Positions 1 to 8,379 of a stretch of DNA of 15,405 bases are shown one piece after another. The notes under the pieces are model-generated. The model did no database searches. It was not told the origin of the DNA and saw only the letters and a list, made by a program, of their open reading frames with translations. The DNA comes from JANQLU01 sp964434955 (GTDB lineage Bacteria; Planctomycetota; Planctomycetia; Pirellulales; Pirellulaceae). The position numbers and the translations under genes are program-made. Each line of letters starts with the position of its first letter. Within the stretch, counting starts at the first letter, position 1. The stretch covers positions 1 through 15,405 of the forward strand of contig CAYSXI010000129.1 of NCBI GenBank assembly GCA_964434955.1, written 5' to 3'.

Positions 1-1840
1 TGTCAATATTCCATACGGAACGCCCCCAAAGCGAGCCGGACCATTCGCGTAAATTACCAACCAATTCAATTTTTCCTTCTTGATTTGCTTGATGTAATTC
101 AGACAAAAATGGAAGGCGTAGGCCTGATGTTTCAAGTGAATCGCATACTTGGCCAAAAGTCAATTTTGTACAGTAGCCGCGGTGGTCAAGTGCTGTTTTT
201 CGCGCAAATTTTGTCTGCTGATACCAGTCATAGAAAAATGGCTGTTTGGCGATAAGGAATTTGTCTAAATCAACCATGGTGCCAAGGGCAGGTTTAATTC
301 GGGTGTCGATTTTCCGCAGTTCGTATACTTCGTTTGAAAATTTCCAGCCTGCATAGAGATGATTGTCAAAGTCAAAATGATCTTCGGGCACTTTTCTAAA
401 CACTTCATGAAAATTTCCGTCACCAGAGTCTGCAATCACAAAATACAAACCAGGCGGTAAATCGGCGATCACCGGGCTCCTGCCCAAATACATTCCCTGT
501 CCCTTTTGGGGTTCGCCAGTCTTTCCCAGTTCGTAAATTGTAATTTCTGCTCCGGGTTCTACTGTTTGAAACTTGACTCGCTTAAGACCGACGCCCTGGA
601 TTTGAGGGGCCGTCGATTTATTCACGGAAAAGAATGTAACCGCAGAATAACCAATTGCGTCGGCAGGATCCGACCGTTCGCCTTGTCCCATCAACGCGAA
701 TCCCATCCAGCCGATGACCAATAACAGCAGCGCCAAGATTCCGACTGGGACCCATTGAATTTTTGCTTTTGCCTTTGGGGCAATCCGGTGTCGACGGCGC
801 TCGCTGTTGGTGCTCCTCGGTTGCAGCCGGATCAGCTCGTGATGAAGCTGTTTGACGGTTTGAAAGCGTGCTTTCGGTTCCTTGGAGATCGCTTTCAGGC
901 AAATTTCTTCCAAGGCTTCCGGAACCAGCGGGTTGTAAAATCGAGGCGGTGCGGGGTCGTGATCCAAAATCAAGTCGGCCGGATCTTCGTCCCGGCTGAT
1001 AAAAGGATTCACGCCGGTGAGCATTTCGTAAAGCACGACCCCGAGGGAAAACACGTCACTTCGGTGATCGGTTTTTTGCACGCTGCCTTCGACTTGCTCG
1101 GGCGAGGTGTAGCCGGGACTGCCTTGGAATTGCCCGTCTTCAAGCTCTGCCGACGCGGCAGTCCCAAACACTTTGGCCAGCCCAAAATCCAGAATCTTGG
1201 CGTGGCCGCGGGAGATCAAAATGTTTCTCGGTTTGATATCACGATGAATGACACCATGCTGATGGGCAAACTGCAGGCCTTCGCAAATTTCTATCGTCAA
1301 ATGCAAGGACTCATCGATCGGCAACGGGCCTTCAACAAGCACGTCATAAAGACTGACACCGTCGACCCATTCCGTCACGAGGACCGTCTTCTGGTCGTAT
1401 TCGAACGATTCGAAAAACTGGACGATTCTTTCGTGCTTCAAACGAGTTAGCGCTTCCCGCTCCGCGTCGGCTAGCCCTTCCGGATCCGAGTTCCGCGGAA
1501 TCTTGATCGCATAGGCTCGATCGTCTTTCCTGGCAAAATAGATATCGGCAAATCCGCCCTCGCCGACTTTTTCCTGGAGTTGATACTCGCCGATCTTCCG
1601 GTACTCAAGGTCCTCCGCTCCGCCCATTCGGTTGCGTGAATCCGAGTAATAGCCTTCGTAATACTTCAATTCCTCGGCAAGAACTTTTCTCGCGGCCCGC
1701 GTCGAACAACGCTCAAGAAAATCCGCGTGATTTGGCTTCTCACCGCTTTTGCAAGCGAATTCGAATTCGCAAAGGATCGGTTCCAGCTCCACGCGGATTT
1801 CCGGATCAATCTCCTGCCAGGATTTTTGCTTTTCCATCAT
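1..1840 (-). CDS. Transmembrane Ser/Thr protein kinase with C-terminal PEGA-like and degenerate FGE-like regions (partial, runs off left edge)
   Basis: I read this by reverse-complementing the sequence; the frame is open from the ATGATG at 1840 to the window edge (613 codons, no stop). A Hanks-type kinase domain occupies about residues 84-340: glycine loop GEGGFADI (93-100), AIK lysine K113, catalytic HRDIKPRN (199-206, D201), DFG (218-220) and SPE (246-248), so all catalytic residues are present. One membrane helix follows (about 364-383), so the kinase is cytoplasmic and the C-terminus is outside. Residues 420-485 resemble a PEGA-type beta domain. Residues 520-606 show the skeleton of a formylglycine-generating-enzyme/SUMF1 fold: VDLDKFLIAKQPFFYDWY, then RLPFLSEL and GNLREW, where the family has RLPTEAEWE and GNVWEW. 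This last assignment is weaker. The start could be either tandem ATG (1840 or 1837), and AGGG lies just upstream. It follows the sigma-factor gene by 28 bp, so the two probably form one signalling operon. Confidence 0.88.
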   Translation of the reverse strand, partial: MMEKQKSWQEIDPEIRVELEPILCEFEFACKSGEKPNHADFLERCSTRAARKVLAEELKYYEGYYSDSRNRMGGAEDLEYRKIGEYQLQEKVGEGGFADIYFARKDDRAYAIKIPRNSDPEGLADAEREALTRLKHERIVQFFESFEYDQKTVLVTEWVDGVSLYDVLVEGPLPIDESLHLTIEICEGLQFAHQHGVIHRDIKPRNILISRGHAKILDFGLAKVFGTAASAELEDGQFQGSPGYTSPEQVEGSVQKTDHRSDVFSLGVVLYEMLTGVNPFISRDEDPADLILDHDPAPPRFYNPLVPEALEEICLKAISKEPKARFQTVKQLHHELIRLQPRSTNSERRRHRIAPKAKAKIQWVPVGILALLLLVIGWMGFALMGQGERSDPADAIGYSAVTFFSVNKSTAPQIQGVGLKRVKFQTVEPGAEITIYELGKTGEPQKGQGMYLGRSPVIADLPPGLYFVIADSGDGNFHEVFRKVPEDHFDFDNHLYAGWKFSNEVYELRKIDTRIKPALGTMVDLDKFLIAKQPFFYDWYQQTKFARKTALDHRGYCTKLTFGQVCDSLETSGLRLPFLSELHQANQEGKIELVGNLREWSGSLWGRSVWNID

Positions 1841-1868
1841 ACTGCCCTATTCGTTCTGCCTTGATCGT

Positions 1869-2423
1869 TCAACTTTTCTTGTTGACGGCATCCTTGATAG
1901 CCGCGATTTTGCGATTGATCGTTCGCGGCGATACTTTGAAATCCGACGCAATCTCCTCGACGGAATATCCCTGGCGCAACTTCTCAATGATTTCTCGCGC
2001 TTCGGCGTCCAACTTGGAACTGACGCGTTCCAATTCTTCTTCAAATAACATGGCCATCGCGATGTTGTACTCGTCCGTTGGAATTTCTTCCAAGGGGACG
2101 TCGTCGGCAGCTCCACCGCGCTTCTTGGCGACTTCGCGACGTCGATAATCAAGCGCATTCAGATAAGCGACCCGCTCAAGCTGCCGCCAGAATGCGCGGC
2201 GATTAACGACCTTCTGTGCCTGCCCATTCACAATGTCCATGACGAGGTCGCCAAATGCGTTTTCCGATACGTCCTCGTAATCAAACGAAACCAAGCCGGT
2301 AATGCGGATCAACTGCTTCGCTTTCGACTGAACTCGCCGCCAAAAACGTCGTTTGAGTTTGGTCGCGGCCTCCGAATCACCGTCGGCCAATCGCTTGATC
2401 CAAGTGGAAACTGAACCACTCAT
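1869..2423 (-). CDS. ECF-family RNA polymerase sigma factor, planctomycete type
   Basis: A 184-residue protein read from the ATG at 2423. The N-terminus SVSTWIKRLADGDSEAA is the usual opening of the planctomycete ECF groups linked to Ser/Thr kinases. Region 2 lies at about 18-95, with a region 2.2-like YEDVSENAFGDLVMDI (49-64). Region 4 lies at about 125-180, with a helix-turn-helix SVEEIASDFKVSPRTINRKI (154-173). The frame is open 11 codons further upstream (ATG at 2456), but the shorter start matches the family N-terminus and has AAGAG about 10 bases ahead of it. The gene is directly followed by the kinase gene, an arrangement in which phosphorylation by the kinase is thought to control the sigma factor; the specific partnership here is inference. 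No anti-sigma factor is visible. The target promoters are unknown. Confidence 0.9.
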   Translation of the reverse strand: MSGSVSTWIKRLADGDSEAATKLKRRFWRRVQSKAKQLIRITGLVSFDYEDVSENAFGDLVMDIVNGQAQKVVNRRAFWRQLERVAYLNALDYRRREVAKKRGGAADDVPLEEIPTDEYNIAMAMLFEEELERVSSKLDAEAREIIEKLRQGYSVEEIASDFKVSPRTINRKIAAIKDAVNKKS

Positions 2424-2477
2424 GATGAGGACTCTTGTCTGGGCTTGTTTGCGCATCCGTGCAACAGGATTAACGCT

Positions 2478-2506
2478 AGTTTAGCAAGAGAAGCTCGTTT
2501 TACCAA
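2478..2506 (-). promoter_or_regulatory. Candidate promoter of the sigma-kinase operon
   Basis: On the minus strand, TTGGTA (2506-2501) and TAAACT (2483-2478) are separated by exactly 17 bp, each matching the sigma-70 consensus at 4 of 6 bases. Transcription would begin near 2471, about 48 bp ahead of the start codon at 2423. A 7-bp inverted repeat, TCGTTTT (2495-2501) and AAAACGA (2508-2514), overlaps the -35 box and could be an operator. Match quality is moderate and planctomycete promoters are poorly defined, so confidence is low. Confidence 0.33.
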
Positions 2507-2555
2507 CAAAACGAAGTGGGCCCAGGCACATTCGCTCACGCCGAATCCGGCGCAT

Positions 2556-2590
2556 AAAAAACGCCTGATGTCAGGGCAGTAACATCAGGC
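2556..2590 (-). terminator. Rho-independent terminator, minus strand
   Basis: A perfect 9-bp inverted repeat (2563-2571 and 2582-2590) with a 10-nt loop is followed on the minus strand by G and six T (2561-2556). No plus-strand T-run follows, so it acts only in the minus direction. It lies upstream of the sigma-factor promoter, where it would end the candidate small RNA and shield the operon from readthrough. Confidence 0.7.
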
Positions 2591-2622
2591 TGAGTGTTCG
2601 AACCGACTAAGCGGTCCGAACA
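2556..2622 (-). ncRNA. Candidate small RNA (about 65 nt) with its own promoter and terminator
   Basis: Read on the minus strand: a -35-like TTGAAT (2656-2651), 16 bp, a -10-like TACATT (2634-2629), then a predicted start near 2622. Immediately after comes a 9-bp stem TTCGGACCG/CGGTTCGAA (2620-2612 with 2605-2597; one G-U pair; 6-nt loop CTTAGT). It is followed by a perfect 9-bp stem GCCTGATGT/ACATCAGGC (2590-2582 with 2571-2563) and T6. The first stem pairs fully only as minus-strand RNA; on the plus strand the G-U becomes an A-C mismatch. The whole unit fits between the divergent sigma and peptidase genes. No family is recognised; it could also be the tail of a longer transcript or simply an insulating terminator. 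Confidence 0.35.
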
Positions 2623-2839
2623 GGATCCAATGTATCAGCCAAGCGTCGAAATTCAACCAAGTGCTGCGACACAAAAATGTGCGGATGTAGAAATAAAATA
2701 AAAAAACTTTTTGCGCTTTCACGGCGAAAAAACATGCTTCGAATCGAAAAGGTCGCAAAACGCGGGGTTTTGAATGTTCTTTGATTCGGATCGAACGACC
2801 AATCCGCCTACTCAACGGAACTTCGCATCCGGTATCATG

Positions 2840-2876
2840 GTTTCATTAATGAATACTTATTGGCCCCCAATGAAAC
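2840..2876 (+). promoter_or_regulatory. Nested dyad in the peptidase leader, abutting the ribosome binding site
   Basis: GTTTCATT (2840-2847) and AATGAAAC (2869-2876) form a perfect 8-bp inverted repeat. Within it are a 12-bp palindrome TTCATTAATGAA (2842-2853) and a small hairpin ATTGG-CCC-CCAAT (2859-2871). The outer arm ends one base before the AGGA (2877-2880) that serves the ATG at 2888. It could be an operator or a structure that tunes translation; no regulator is identified. Confidence 0.35.
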
Positions 2877-2887
2877 AGGATAAAAAT

Positions 2888-4072
2888 ATGAAGAAGACAA
2901 TGCCCCTGTCCCGATTTGCACTGCTCTTTGCAGTTGCTTCCCTGGTGGTCGGCGGAAATCTTGCCGCCCAGGATTCCGAGGCTCCCAAACAAGAGAAGAA
3001 AGGCTACGCCTTTACGGTCGAAAAATCGCTTGATTGCACCGACGTCAAATCGCAGGATCGCACCGGGACCTGCTGGAGCTTCGCCACATCCTCATTCGTC
3101 GAATCGGAGTTGATTCGCATGGGCAAAGGCAAGCACAATTTGTCCGAGATGTTTATTGTCAAAAACACCTACAAAGACAAAGCACAAAATTACGTTTTGC
3201 GTCAAGGCAAAGCCAACTTCAGCGAAGGCGCTCTGGCTCACGATTTGCTAAATGCCGTTTCGCGTCACGGCCTGGTTCCCGAAGAGTACTTTACCGGACT
3301 CAAGGGCAACGCCAAGCGCCATGATCACAGCGAGATGGTGATTGTCCTCAAGGGGATGCTCGATGGGGTCGTCAAGCAAAAGTCGTTGAGCCCGAGATGG
3401 AAGCAAGCCTACGATCGAGTTCTCGATGTTTACCTGGGAAGTGCACCCAGCCAGTTCTCCTATCAAGGCCAAGCATTCACGCCGAAATCTTTCGCCAAAT
3501 CGCTTGGGTTCAATCCCAAGGATTACGTTAGCGTCACTTCGTATTCGCATCATCCATTCAACGAGTCGTTTGTTCTCGAAATTCCCGACAATTATTCAAA
3601 CGGGTCGTTCCAGAATTTGCCAATCGACGATCTTGTGAAAACCATCGACAATGCCATTGCGAATGGTTACACCGTCGCATGGGACGGCGACGTCAGCGAG
3701 TCCGGCTTCAATTCACGATTGGGCCTCGCGATCCTTCCAAAGCAAAGCAGTTCGCGAATGTTCCGTGAACCCGTTGAAGAAATGGACGTCACTCAGTCGA
3801 TGCGTCAGAAAACGTTCGAGAGTCTTTCGACGACCGACGATCACTTGATGCACTTGGTTGGGATCGCTCGCGACAAAAACAACAAGAAGTACTACATCAT
3901 CAAAAACTCTTGGGGAGAAGTTGGACCTTACCGTGGATACATCTACATGTCCGAGGCCTATGTTCGCCTCAAAACGGTTGCGATCCTGGTTCACAAAGAT
4001 GCCGTGGTTGAAACCAAGGGTAAAACGGCTGCGGGCGGCGACACAGCTGCGGACGTTAGCGGTGGCAAGTAG
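2888..4072 (+). CDS. Secreted C1B-type cysteine peptidase (bleomycin hydrolase / aminopeptidase C-like)
   Basis: 394 residues from the ATG at 2888, chosen because it has AGGA 7 bp upstream and opens a clear signal peptide (MKKTMPLSRFALLFAVASLV, cleavage likely after AAQ near residue 28). The frame is open further upstream, but those starts would bury the signal peptide. Papain-fold catalytic residues are all visible: oxyanion Gln Q56, nucleophile C62 in QDRTGTCWSF, His H322 in DDHLMHLVGIA, and Asn N340 in IIKNSWG. Spacing and motifs fit the bleomycin-hydrolase branch as found in Bacteroidetes and planctomycetes rather than classical papain; there is no propeptide of papain type. The protein probably acts in the periplasm or outside the cell, trimming peptides; the exact specificity cannot be read. 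A short Ala/Gly-rich tail (380-394) follows the fold. The gene stands alone and ends at a strong terminator. Confidence 0.9.
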   Translation: MKKTMPLSRFALLFAVASLVVGGNLAAQDSEAPKQEKKGYAFTVEKSLDCTDVKSQDRTGTCWSFATSSFVESELIRMGKGKHNLSEMFIVKNTYKDKAQNYVLRQGKANFSEGALAHDLLNAVSRHGLVPEEYFTGLKGNAKRHDHSEMVIVLKGMLDGVVKQKSLSPRWKQAYDRVLDVYLGSAPSQFSYQGQAFTPKSFAKSLGFNPKDYVSVTSYSHHPFNESFVLEIPDNYSNGSFQNLPIDDLVKTIDNAIANGYTVAWDGDVSESGFNSRLGLAILPKQSSSRMFREPVEEMDVTQSMRQKTFESLSTTDDHLMHLVGIARDKNNKKYYIIKNSWGEVGPYRGYIYMSEAYVRLKTVAILVHKDAVVETKGKTAAGGDTAADVSGGK

Positions 4073-4124
4073 TCAATTCGAGAGCGTATTCGCGGAACGA
4101 CGTTTCGATTCAATTTAGTTTTCC

Positions 4125-4151
4125 AAGGCCGGTTTCGACCGGCCTTTTTTT
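4125..4151 (+). terminator. Rho-independent terminator with UUCG loop
   Basis: AAGGCCGGT (4125-4133), TTCG, ACCGGCCTT (4138-4146): a perfect 9-bp stem capped by a UUCG tetraloop and running into a T-run to 4151. It ends the peptidase transcript 50 bp after its stop codon. The minus strand lacks a T-run, so it is one-directional. Bases 4152-4313 hold nothing recognisable. Confidence 0.93.
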
Positions 4152-4313
4152 GTTGTCCAACCGCATCACTCAATTCGGAGATGGACGAAAAGCCATTTGC
4201 GAGACTCTGGTTGAGGCAATCGCGTTGCTCGGGCAGACAAGCAAATGCAGGCAGGCTTTGAGGCCGTTGCAAGGCTCAACACAGGATGTTTAACCTCACA
4301 GAAAGGCGGAAAA

Positions 4314-6338
4314 TCAAATTTGCCGCCGCGGCAACGCCTCGAGCTGGTCCCGCAATTCGTCGATGGACATGGCAAGGGGTTCGACGGTCAGCCCGGAATC
4401 CGCGTGTCGAACATGCTCCGGCATCTGGGAGACTTTGACTTCGGTTTCCAGGGCCGCCAACCAGCTGGGGATTTCCAGTCCAGCGCCCAAGGGCTGCTGA
4501 CAAAGCTGTTCGGCGTCGTGCTGGAGCATTTCAAAAGACGACATGGACTTGGCGCTATGGGGGTCATGCATCGCGGGCTCGACCAAGGCACGCATGCGAT
4601 CCACATGCATCGGGTGCACAAAACGTTCCGCAAGTCGATTTGCCACGGTCGACATTTGTACCGAATATTTTTCCTGCAGCTTCAGTAGCCGGGTCATGTA
4701 TTTTTCGGCTTCGGGGCCAACCCGATCACTCAGGGAACGTCGCCAAAGTTTCGCAACGTTGTTTTGTTGATCGCGTACGAGATTTTCATGCGCCCAGACG
4801 ACCGGCTTAAGATGCCAACAAACGCGGTCGTATCGGACACGAAGCCTGAGAAAGTCCAGGAAGATATAAAACAGCTCACCGCGATCGCTTTGCGTCGTTG
4901 TTCCGTTGTAGTCTCGATATTCCTGGTAGTTTTCAATGACCGCCTCGAGAATCAGCGTCAGCCATTTCGCAGCCGTTTTCCGTTCAATGCCAACATCCAA
5001 CTGAACCAAGAGCTCGATGTTATCAACGTGATGGTTTTCCAGTTGGCTAAACCATTGCTCAACGCCTTGGTGCAAGATCGCACGAATGTTCCCGAGGTGC
5101 AGAAACTGTTGGGTGAACAGGTCCTCGCCATAGGTTTGGACGAAGTCGGCGAGGTCTTCCCACGCCGATTTTTCGGCAACTTTCTCAAGAACGCTCAGTC
5201 GCAACGTTTGGCTATGCTCTAGCCACATGATCAGCATGCTTTCCGTGATCATTTCGATGCAATCAAAAAGCAACTGTTCGTGATCCTCCTGGCCTTTTTC
5301 TTCTGACGATTCCCGATCCCGCAAGGATGCATGGATCAGCGTCTTTACCGAAGACGTGTATGCCGTTCGGAATAGTTCGTCGAATTCCGTGACCGCACCT
5401 GGCCCAAGCGGATGGTTGCGTTCCATCGCCAAAGCCGTATTCGTTAGTTCATAAGTCTCAGGTATCAGACCAAATGCTGGCAAATAAGAAAGTAATTCGT
5501 TGATGGCGGACTGACGAAGCCGCGACTCGACAATATTCTCCGGGTTACCCGACTTGGATAGCGGAACATAAAGCAGCGGCAATCCGTGCAGGTCTTCGAT
5601 TAAGGGGGCAATATGCTGACGAATCAGCACCGGCTCACGCAAGCGAATGCCGGCAAAAACGGCGATCATGTTTCGCTGTTCGCTTGATTGCCCCGGGTTT
5701 TGATCCAGGGAAAGTTCTTCCTTCAAATATCGGACCGCCGCAACTACCGCCTGCATTGCGCGAACGGCGTCTTCGGTTTCAACTGTCGCCACGATGATAC
5801 GGCTCAACAAAGCTTCTTTGAACAACCGGAATCGGTCGTAAACCAAAAGCGATTCATGATCACCGGTTGGGACCGGAAGCTGATATTGATTGACCGAACC
5901 TAGCAGACTTCCAAGTTTGGAAAGATTGTCCTTGGCTTGAGAAATCCAGTTTTCGATCATCGCTCGGTGATTGTCGAGTGTCTTCTGATCCGATTGATCG
6001 TGTTCATCCCGTGCGATGTCATCCAGAGAAATCCGCGAAACCTGTTTCCAGAAGTTGGCGATGGTGGCCAGGAACTCCAGGCGGTCCGTCACCCGATCAA
6101 CTTCTTCTTCAAGCTCCTCTTCACTTTGCGTGTATTGATTTTCATAAACCTCGCCTTCGACTCCATCGTCGGCGGTGTCTTCAAAAACGACATTTTCGTA
6201 AGCCGCGTCGACGATCCCATTGCCATCGTCTTCATCCAGTTCGTCCAACTCGTCGAAGTCTTCGTCGAACTCCGCGTCTTGTTCGGCAACACTTTTGCCA
6301 AGAATGAAATCTGGAACACTCCAGTAGTCGTCAGCATT
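4314..6338 (-). CDS. Giant helical protein of unknown function, C-terminal part (same gene as 6351-8379)
   Basis: 674 codons from the contig edge (codon AAT at 6338) to the TGA at 4314. It has no start of its own because the 10-N gap lies immediately upstream. The first 60 or so residues form an acidic low-complexity linker (DAEFDEDFDELDELDEDDG, then EEELEEEVDRV), after which the sequence is almost entirely amphipathic helix, with no signal peptide, membrane segment or recognisable catalytic motif. It fits a large soluble scaffold, with helical repeats possible, but no repeat unit is obvious by eye. The reading frame agrees with the upstream half if the gap length is a multiple of three or if the contigs overlap at the shared 12-mer. 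It converges on the peptidase gene; no terminator is visible after it. Confidence 0.75.
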   Translation of the reverse strand, partial: NADDYWSVPDFILGKSVAEQDAEFDEDFDELDELDEDDGNGIVDAAYENVVFEDTADDGVEGEVYENQYTQSEEELEEEVDRVTDRLEFLATIANFWKQVSRISLDDIARDEHDQSDQKTLDNHRAMIENWISQAKDNLSKLGSLLGSVNQYQLPVPTGDHESLLVYDRFRLFKEALLSRIIVATVETEDAVRAMQAVVAAVRYLKEELSLDQNPGQSSEQRNMIAVFAGIRLREPVLIRQHIAPLIEDLHGLPLLYVPLSKSGNPENIVESRLRQSAINELLSYLPAFGLIPETYELTNTALAMERNHPLGPGAVTEFDELFRTAYTSSVKTLIHASLRDRESSEEKGQEDHEQLLFDCIEMITESMLIMWLEHSQTLRLSVLEKVAEKSAWEDLADFVQTYGEDLFTQQFLHLGNIRAILHQGVEQWFSQLENHHVDNIELLVQLDVGIERKTAAKWLTLILEAVIENYQEYRDYNGTTTQSDRGELFYIFLDFLRLRVRYDRVCWHLKPVVWAHENLVRDQQNNVAKLWRRSLSDRVGPEAEKYMTRLLKLQEKYSVQMSTVANRLAERFVHPMHVDRMRALVEPAMHDPHSAKSMSSFEMLQHDAEQLCQQPLGAGLEIPSWLAALETEVKVSQMPEHVRHADSGLTVEPLAMSIDELRDQLEALPRRQI

Positions 6339-6340
6339 GG

Positions 6341-6350
6341 NNNNNNNNNN
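6341..6350. other. Scaffold gap (10 N) inside the giant gene
   Basis: Ten N mark an assembly break. The left contig ends exactly with CGTCAGCATTGG (6329-6340), and the same 12-mer occurs in the right contig at 6384-6395. Read on the minus strand both copies encode Asn-Ala-Asp in the same protein frame. The frames of the two halves do not match for a gap of exactly 10, so the length is a placeholder. Confidence 0.95.
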
Positions 6351-8379
6351 AGCAAAAGAAGCGGTCACCGACAAGTCCATCGGCGTCAGCATTGGCTTCG
6401 ACAAAATCGTAGAACTTTCGAATCTGATTCCAAATCGTATTTTTGGATTGCCAGGATCGATCGGCTTGGCCAAGCCTTTTCGTTTGCTCCAGAATCCAGC
6501 GATCAATCAAATCATGAATGGAGCTGTCGCCTTCTTCCAGCGGCAGGCGATTGGCGTTGTTCAGCCAATGAATCATCAACGCCATGGGTGTCTTGGTATC
6601 ATCGCGCTGCATCAAGGCATCGATCACGATCGCGTAAGCCTGGGGAGAATCAAACATCTCAGCGTGATTCGACCAGAAGCCAATATCCCCGGCGCTGGCA
6701 CCGCCTAGATGCCAGAGGTTGAGTGCCCGCGCCACATGTTCGGAAGCATCGTAAGCGTCCAGAGGGTTGATGGCCTCAACCGCCGCCACTTCGTGCGGCG
6801 CGAACTGCGACCACCAATTCACGAACTCTTTAAAATGGGTTTTGATCCGCTCGCAGGTCGCGTTGTCATCGTTTCCAGCGGCTTCGCTCCAGATTTGCGA
6901 ACAAATGGAAATGGTTTGTTCGACGATCTCCACCAAATCATCGATCCGATGGTCGCGTATCGAATTCTCGGCGCCCTGAAACAGGTCGTAGTTTCCATCG
7001 AAGCCGAGAATATTCCAGGGATCGACAATGGCGCCGCATTGGATTCCTCGTTTGATCAAATCAAAAATCTGCGGAATGCTTTGAACCGCGTCGACGAATT
7101 CGCCCGTCGAAACCTGGTGCTGGGCCGTTGAAAGCAGGCAATCGATCTGGCAAATCAATCGCGCGGACGCGACGGGCACGACGGCGGCTTGCCGATAGGC
7201 GGCGTCAATGTATCCCATGCGGGCGTAAATCGAAGCCAGGCGCACGTGGACAAGCTGGAGGGCTCGTTTCTGTGCCAACTTGGCATTGATGTCCTGCCTT
7301 GCGGCGGCAAAAGCCTGCCCTCGTTCTTTCGATTCCCGAATTAAGCGTTGTTGGTGTTCCCCCTTTAGCCGCGACAAAACGTCATCATAGAAATGGTCGC
7401 GATAACGGGCAACGAGTGGCATCAGGCCGGCGAGGGAAGTCTCAGAATCGAAAGCCCCCGGACCGCGACCGCAGATTCCAGCCGCCATCAAAATGGTGCC
7501 GGCGAAAACGGCCGCGGCTTCGTAAGTCAATTCTTCTTTGGGATGTTCGTCACTTTCTTCAATCCGTGATAAAAGCGCGTCAATCGTCAAACGATTCACG
7601 ACAAATCGTTGGTAGTAGCCCGATGAATCAATCAGGTTTTCGTCCCACTGCCCAAACTGATAGTTGGGGCGGCGGTTAGCAGGGTGATCGAAATCAAAAG
7701 CCCTCGGGTCGTAAGAAAGCTCGACCAGCTGTTCGAAATCGAATTGAGCGCTTTGGCAAATTGCTGGATCAGCCGATTGCAATAACTCGATCGCTTTGGA
7801 GACCAACTCGTGATACTTACCGTGGACCGCGCCGACGTTCTTGACATAAATCGGAACCGGGCGAATCCATTCGTGTTCGTAAGCCTGGCAGCGTCTCGAC
7901 TCAAGGACGGCCAGCGGACGATGGCCTACAAAACAGTTGAGGTTCCGAATTGCTTGATCCAATATTCGATCCGTCTCGTGCCAGGGTCCTCCTTGGCTCA
8001 AGACGGCTTCAAAAAATCGACCGATCAGAAAAGCGTTGAACAATTCGTTTTTCTTTTGATGGGCAAGCAGGTCCGAATGGAACTTGAGATAGCGGCCAAC
8101 CAAATCGTGAACCACCAATCCGGTAACCGATTTGGCTTGCTCAATATTTCGAAAGGCGCCGTTCTCTTGCGGGAGTTCCTCGAGGCGGGCCGTGAGGTGA
8201 TCGGCAAACGCGTCCAATCGGGCGTGCGGTTCAATCTCTGACTTTCGCTCGATCGTTTCAAAAACCAGATTCAGGTTCGCCAGGAAATTGGCGTCTTCGT
8301 TTCCCGAGGAAAAATTCAGGTAACCGAGAACTTGATCCAAAGCGTCACCAAAAGGTGTTTTGCCGTCGGACCGATTCAT
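6351..8379 (-). CDS. Giant helical protein of unknown function, N-terminal part (same gene as 4314-6338)
   Basis: 676 codons from the ATG at 8379 to the scaffold gap. GGGAG lies 7 bp ahead of the start, a good ribosome binding site. The sequence is soluble and mostly helical, with no signal peptide or membrane helix. A conspicuous stretch near residues 444-490 (GAIVDPWNILGFDGNYDLF) is the most motif-like part, but I do not recognise the family. Joined to its other half through the overlapping Asn-Ala-Asp the product would be 1336 residues; if sequence is missing it is longer. The gene has no obvious operon partners: it converges on the peptidase and diverges from the PQQ-propeller gene. It is probably a conserved planctomycete protein of unknown function, which is inference. 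Confidence 0.78.

Larger units (their letters stand above)
2424..2887. other. Divergent intergenic region between sigma factor and peptidase genes
   Basis: 464 bp without a convincing protein gene. It holds the sigma promoter candidate, a short CGCCG/CGGCG dyad (2539-2552), the small-RNA candidate, an AT-rich tract around 2690-2740 and the peptidase leader dyads. A 76-codon minus-strand frame (2585-2815) ends inside the terminator stem, has no recognisable domain and is probably chance. Confidence 0.6.

Noticed and set aside
755..1450. 231-codon plus-strand open frame
   Set aside because: It is antisense to the kinase catalytic domain, whose minus-strand reading shows all kinase motifs; the plus-strand product has no domain.
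2585..2815. 76-codon minus-strand frame
   Set aside because: Aromatic-rich product without homology cues, stop codon inside the terminator stem, no ribosome binding site; overlaps the candidate RNA.
5937..6722. 261-codon plus-strand frame across the N gap
   Set aside because: It spans the placeholder Ns and is antisense to the giant gene.
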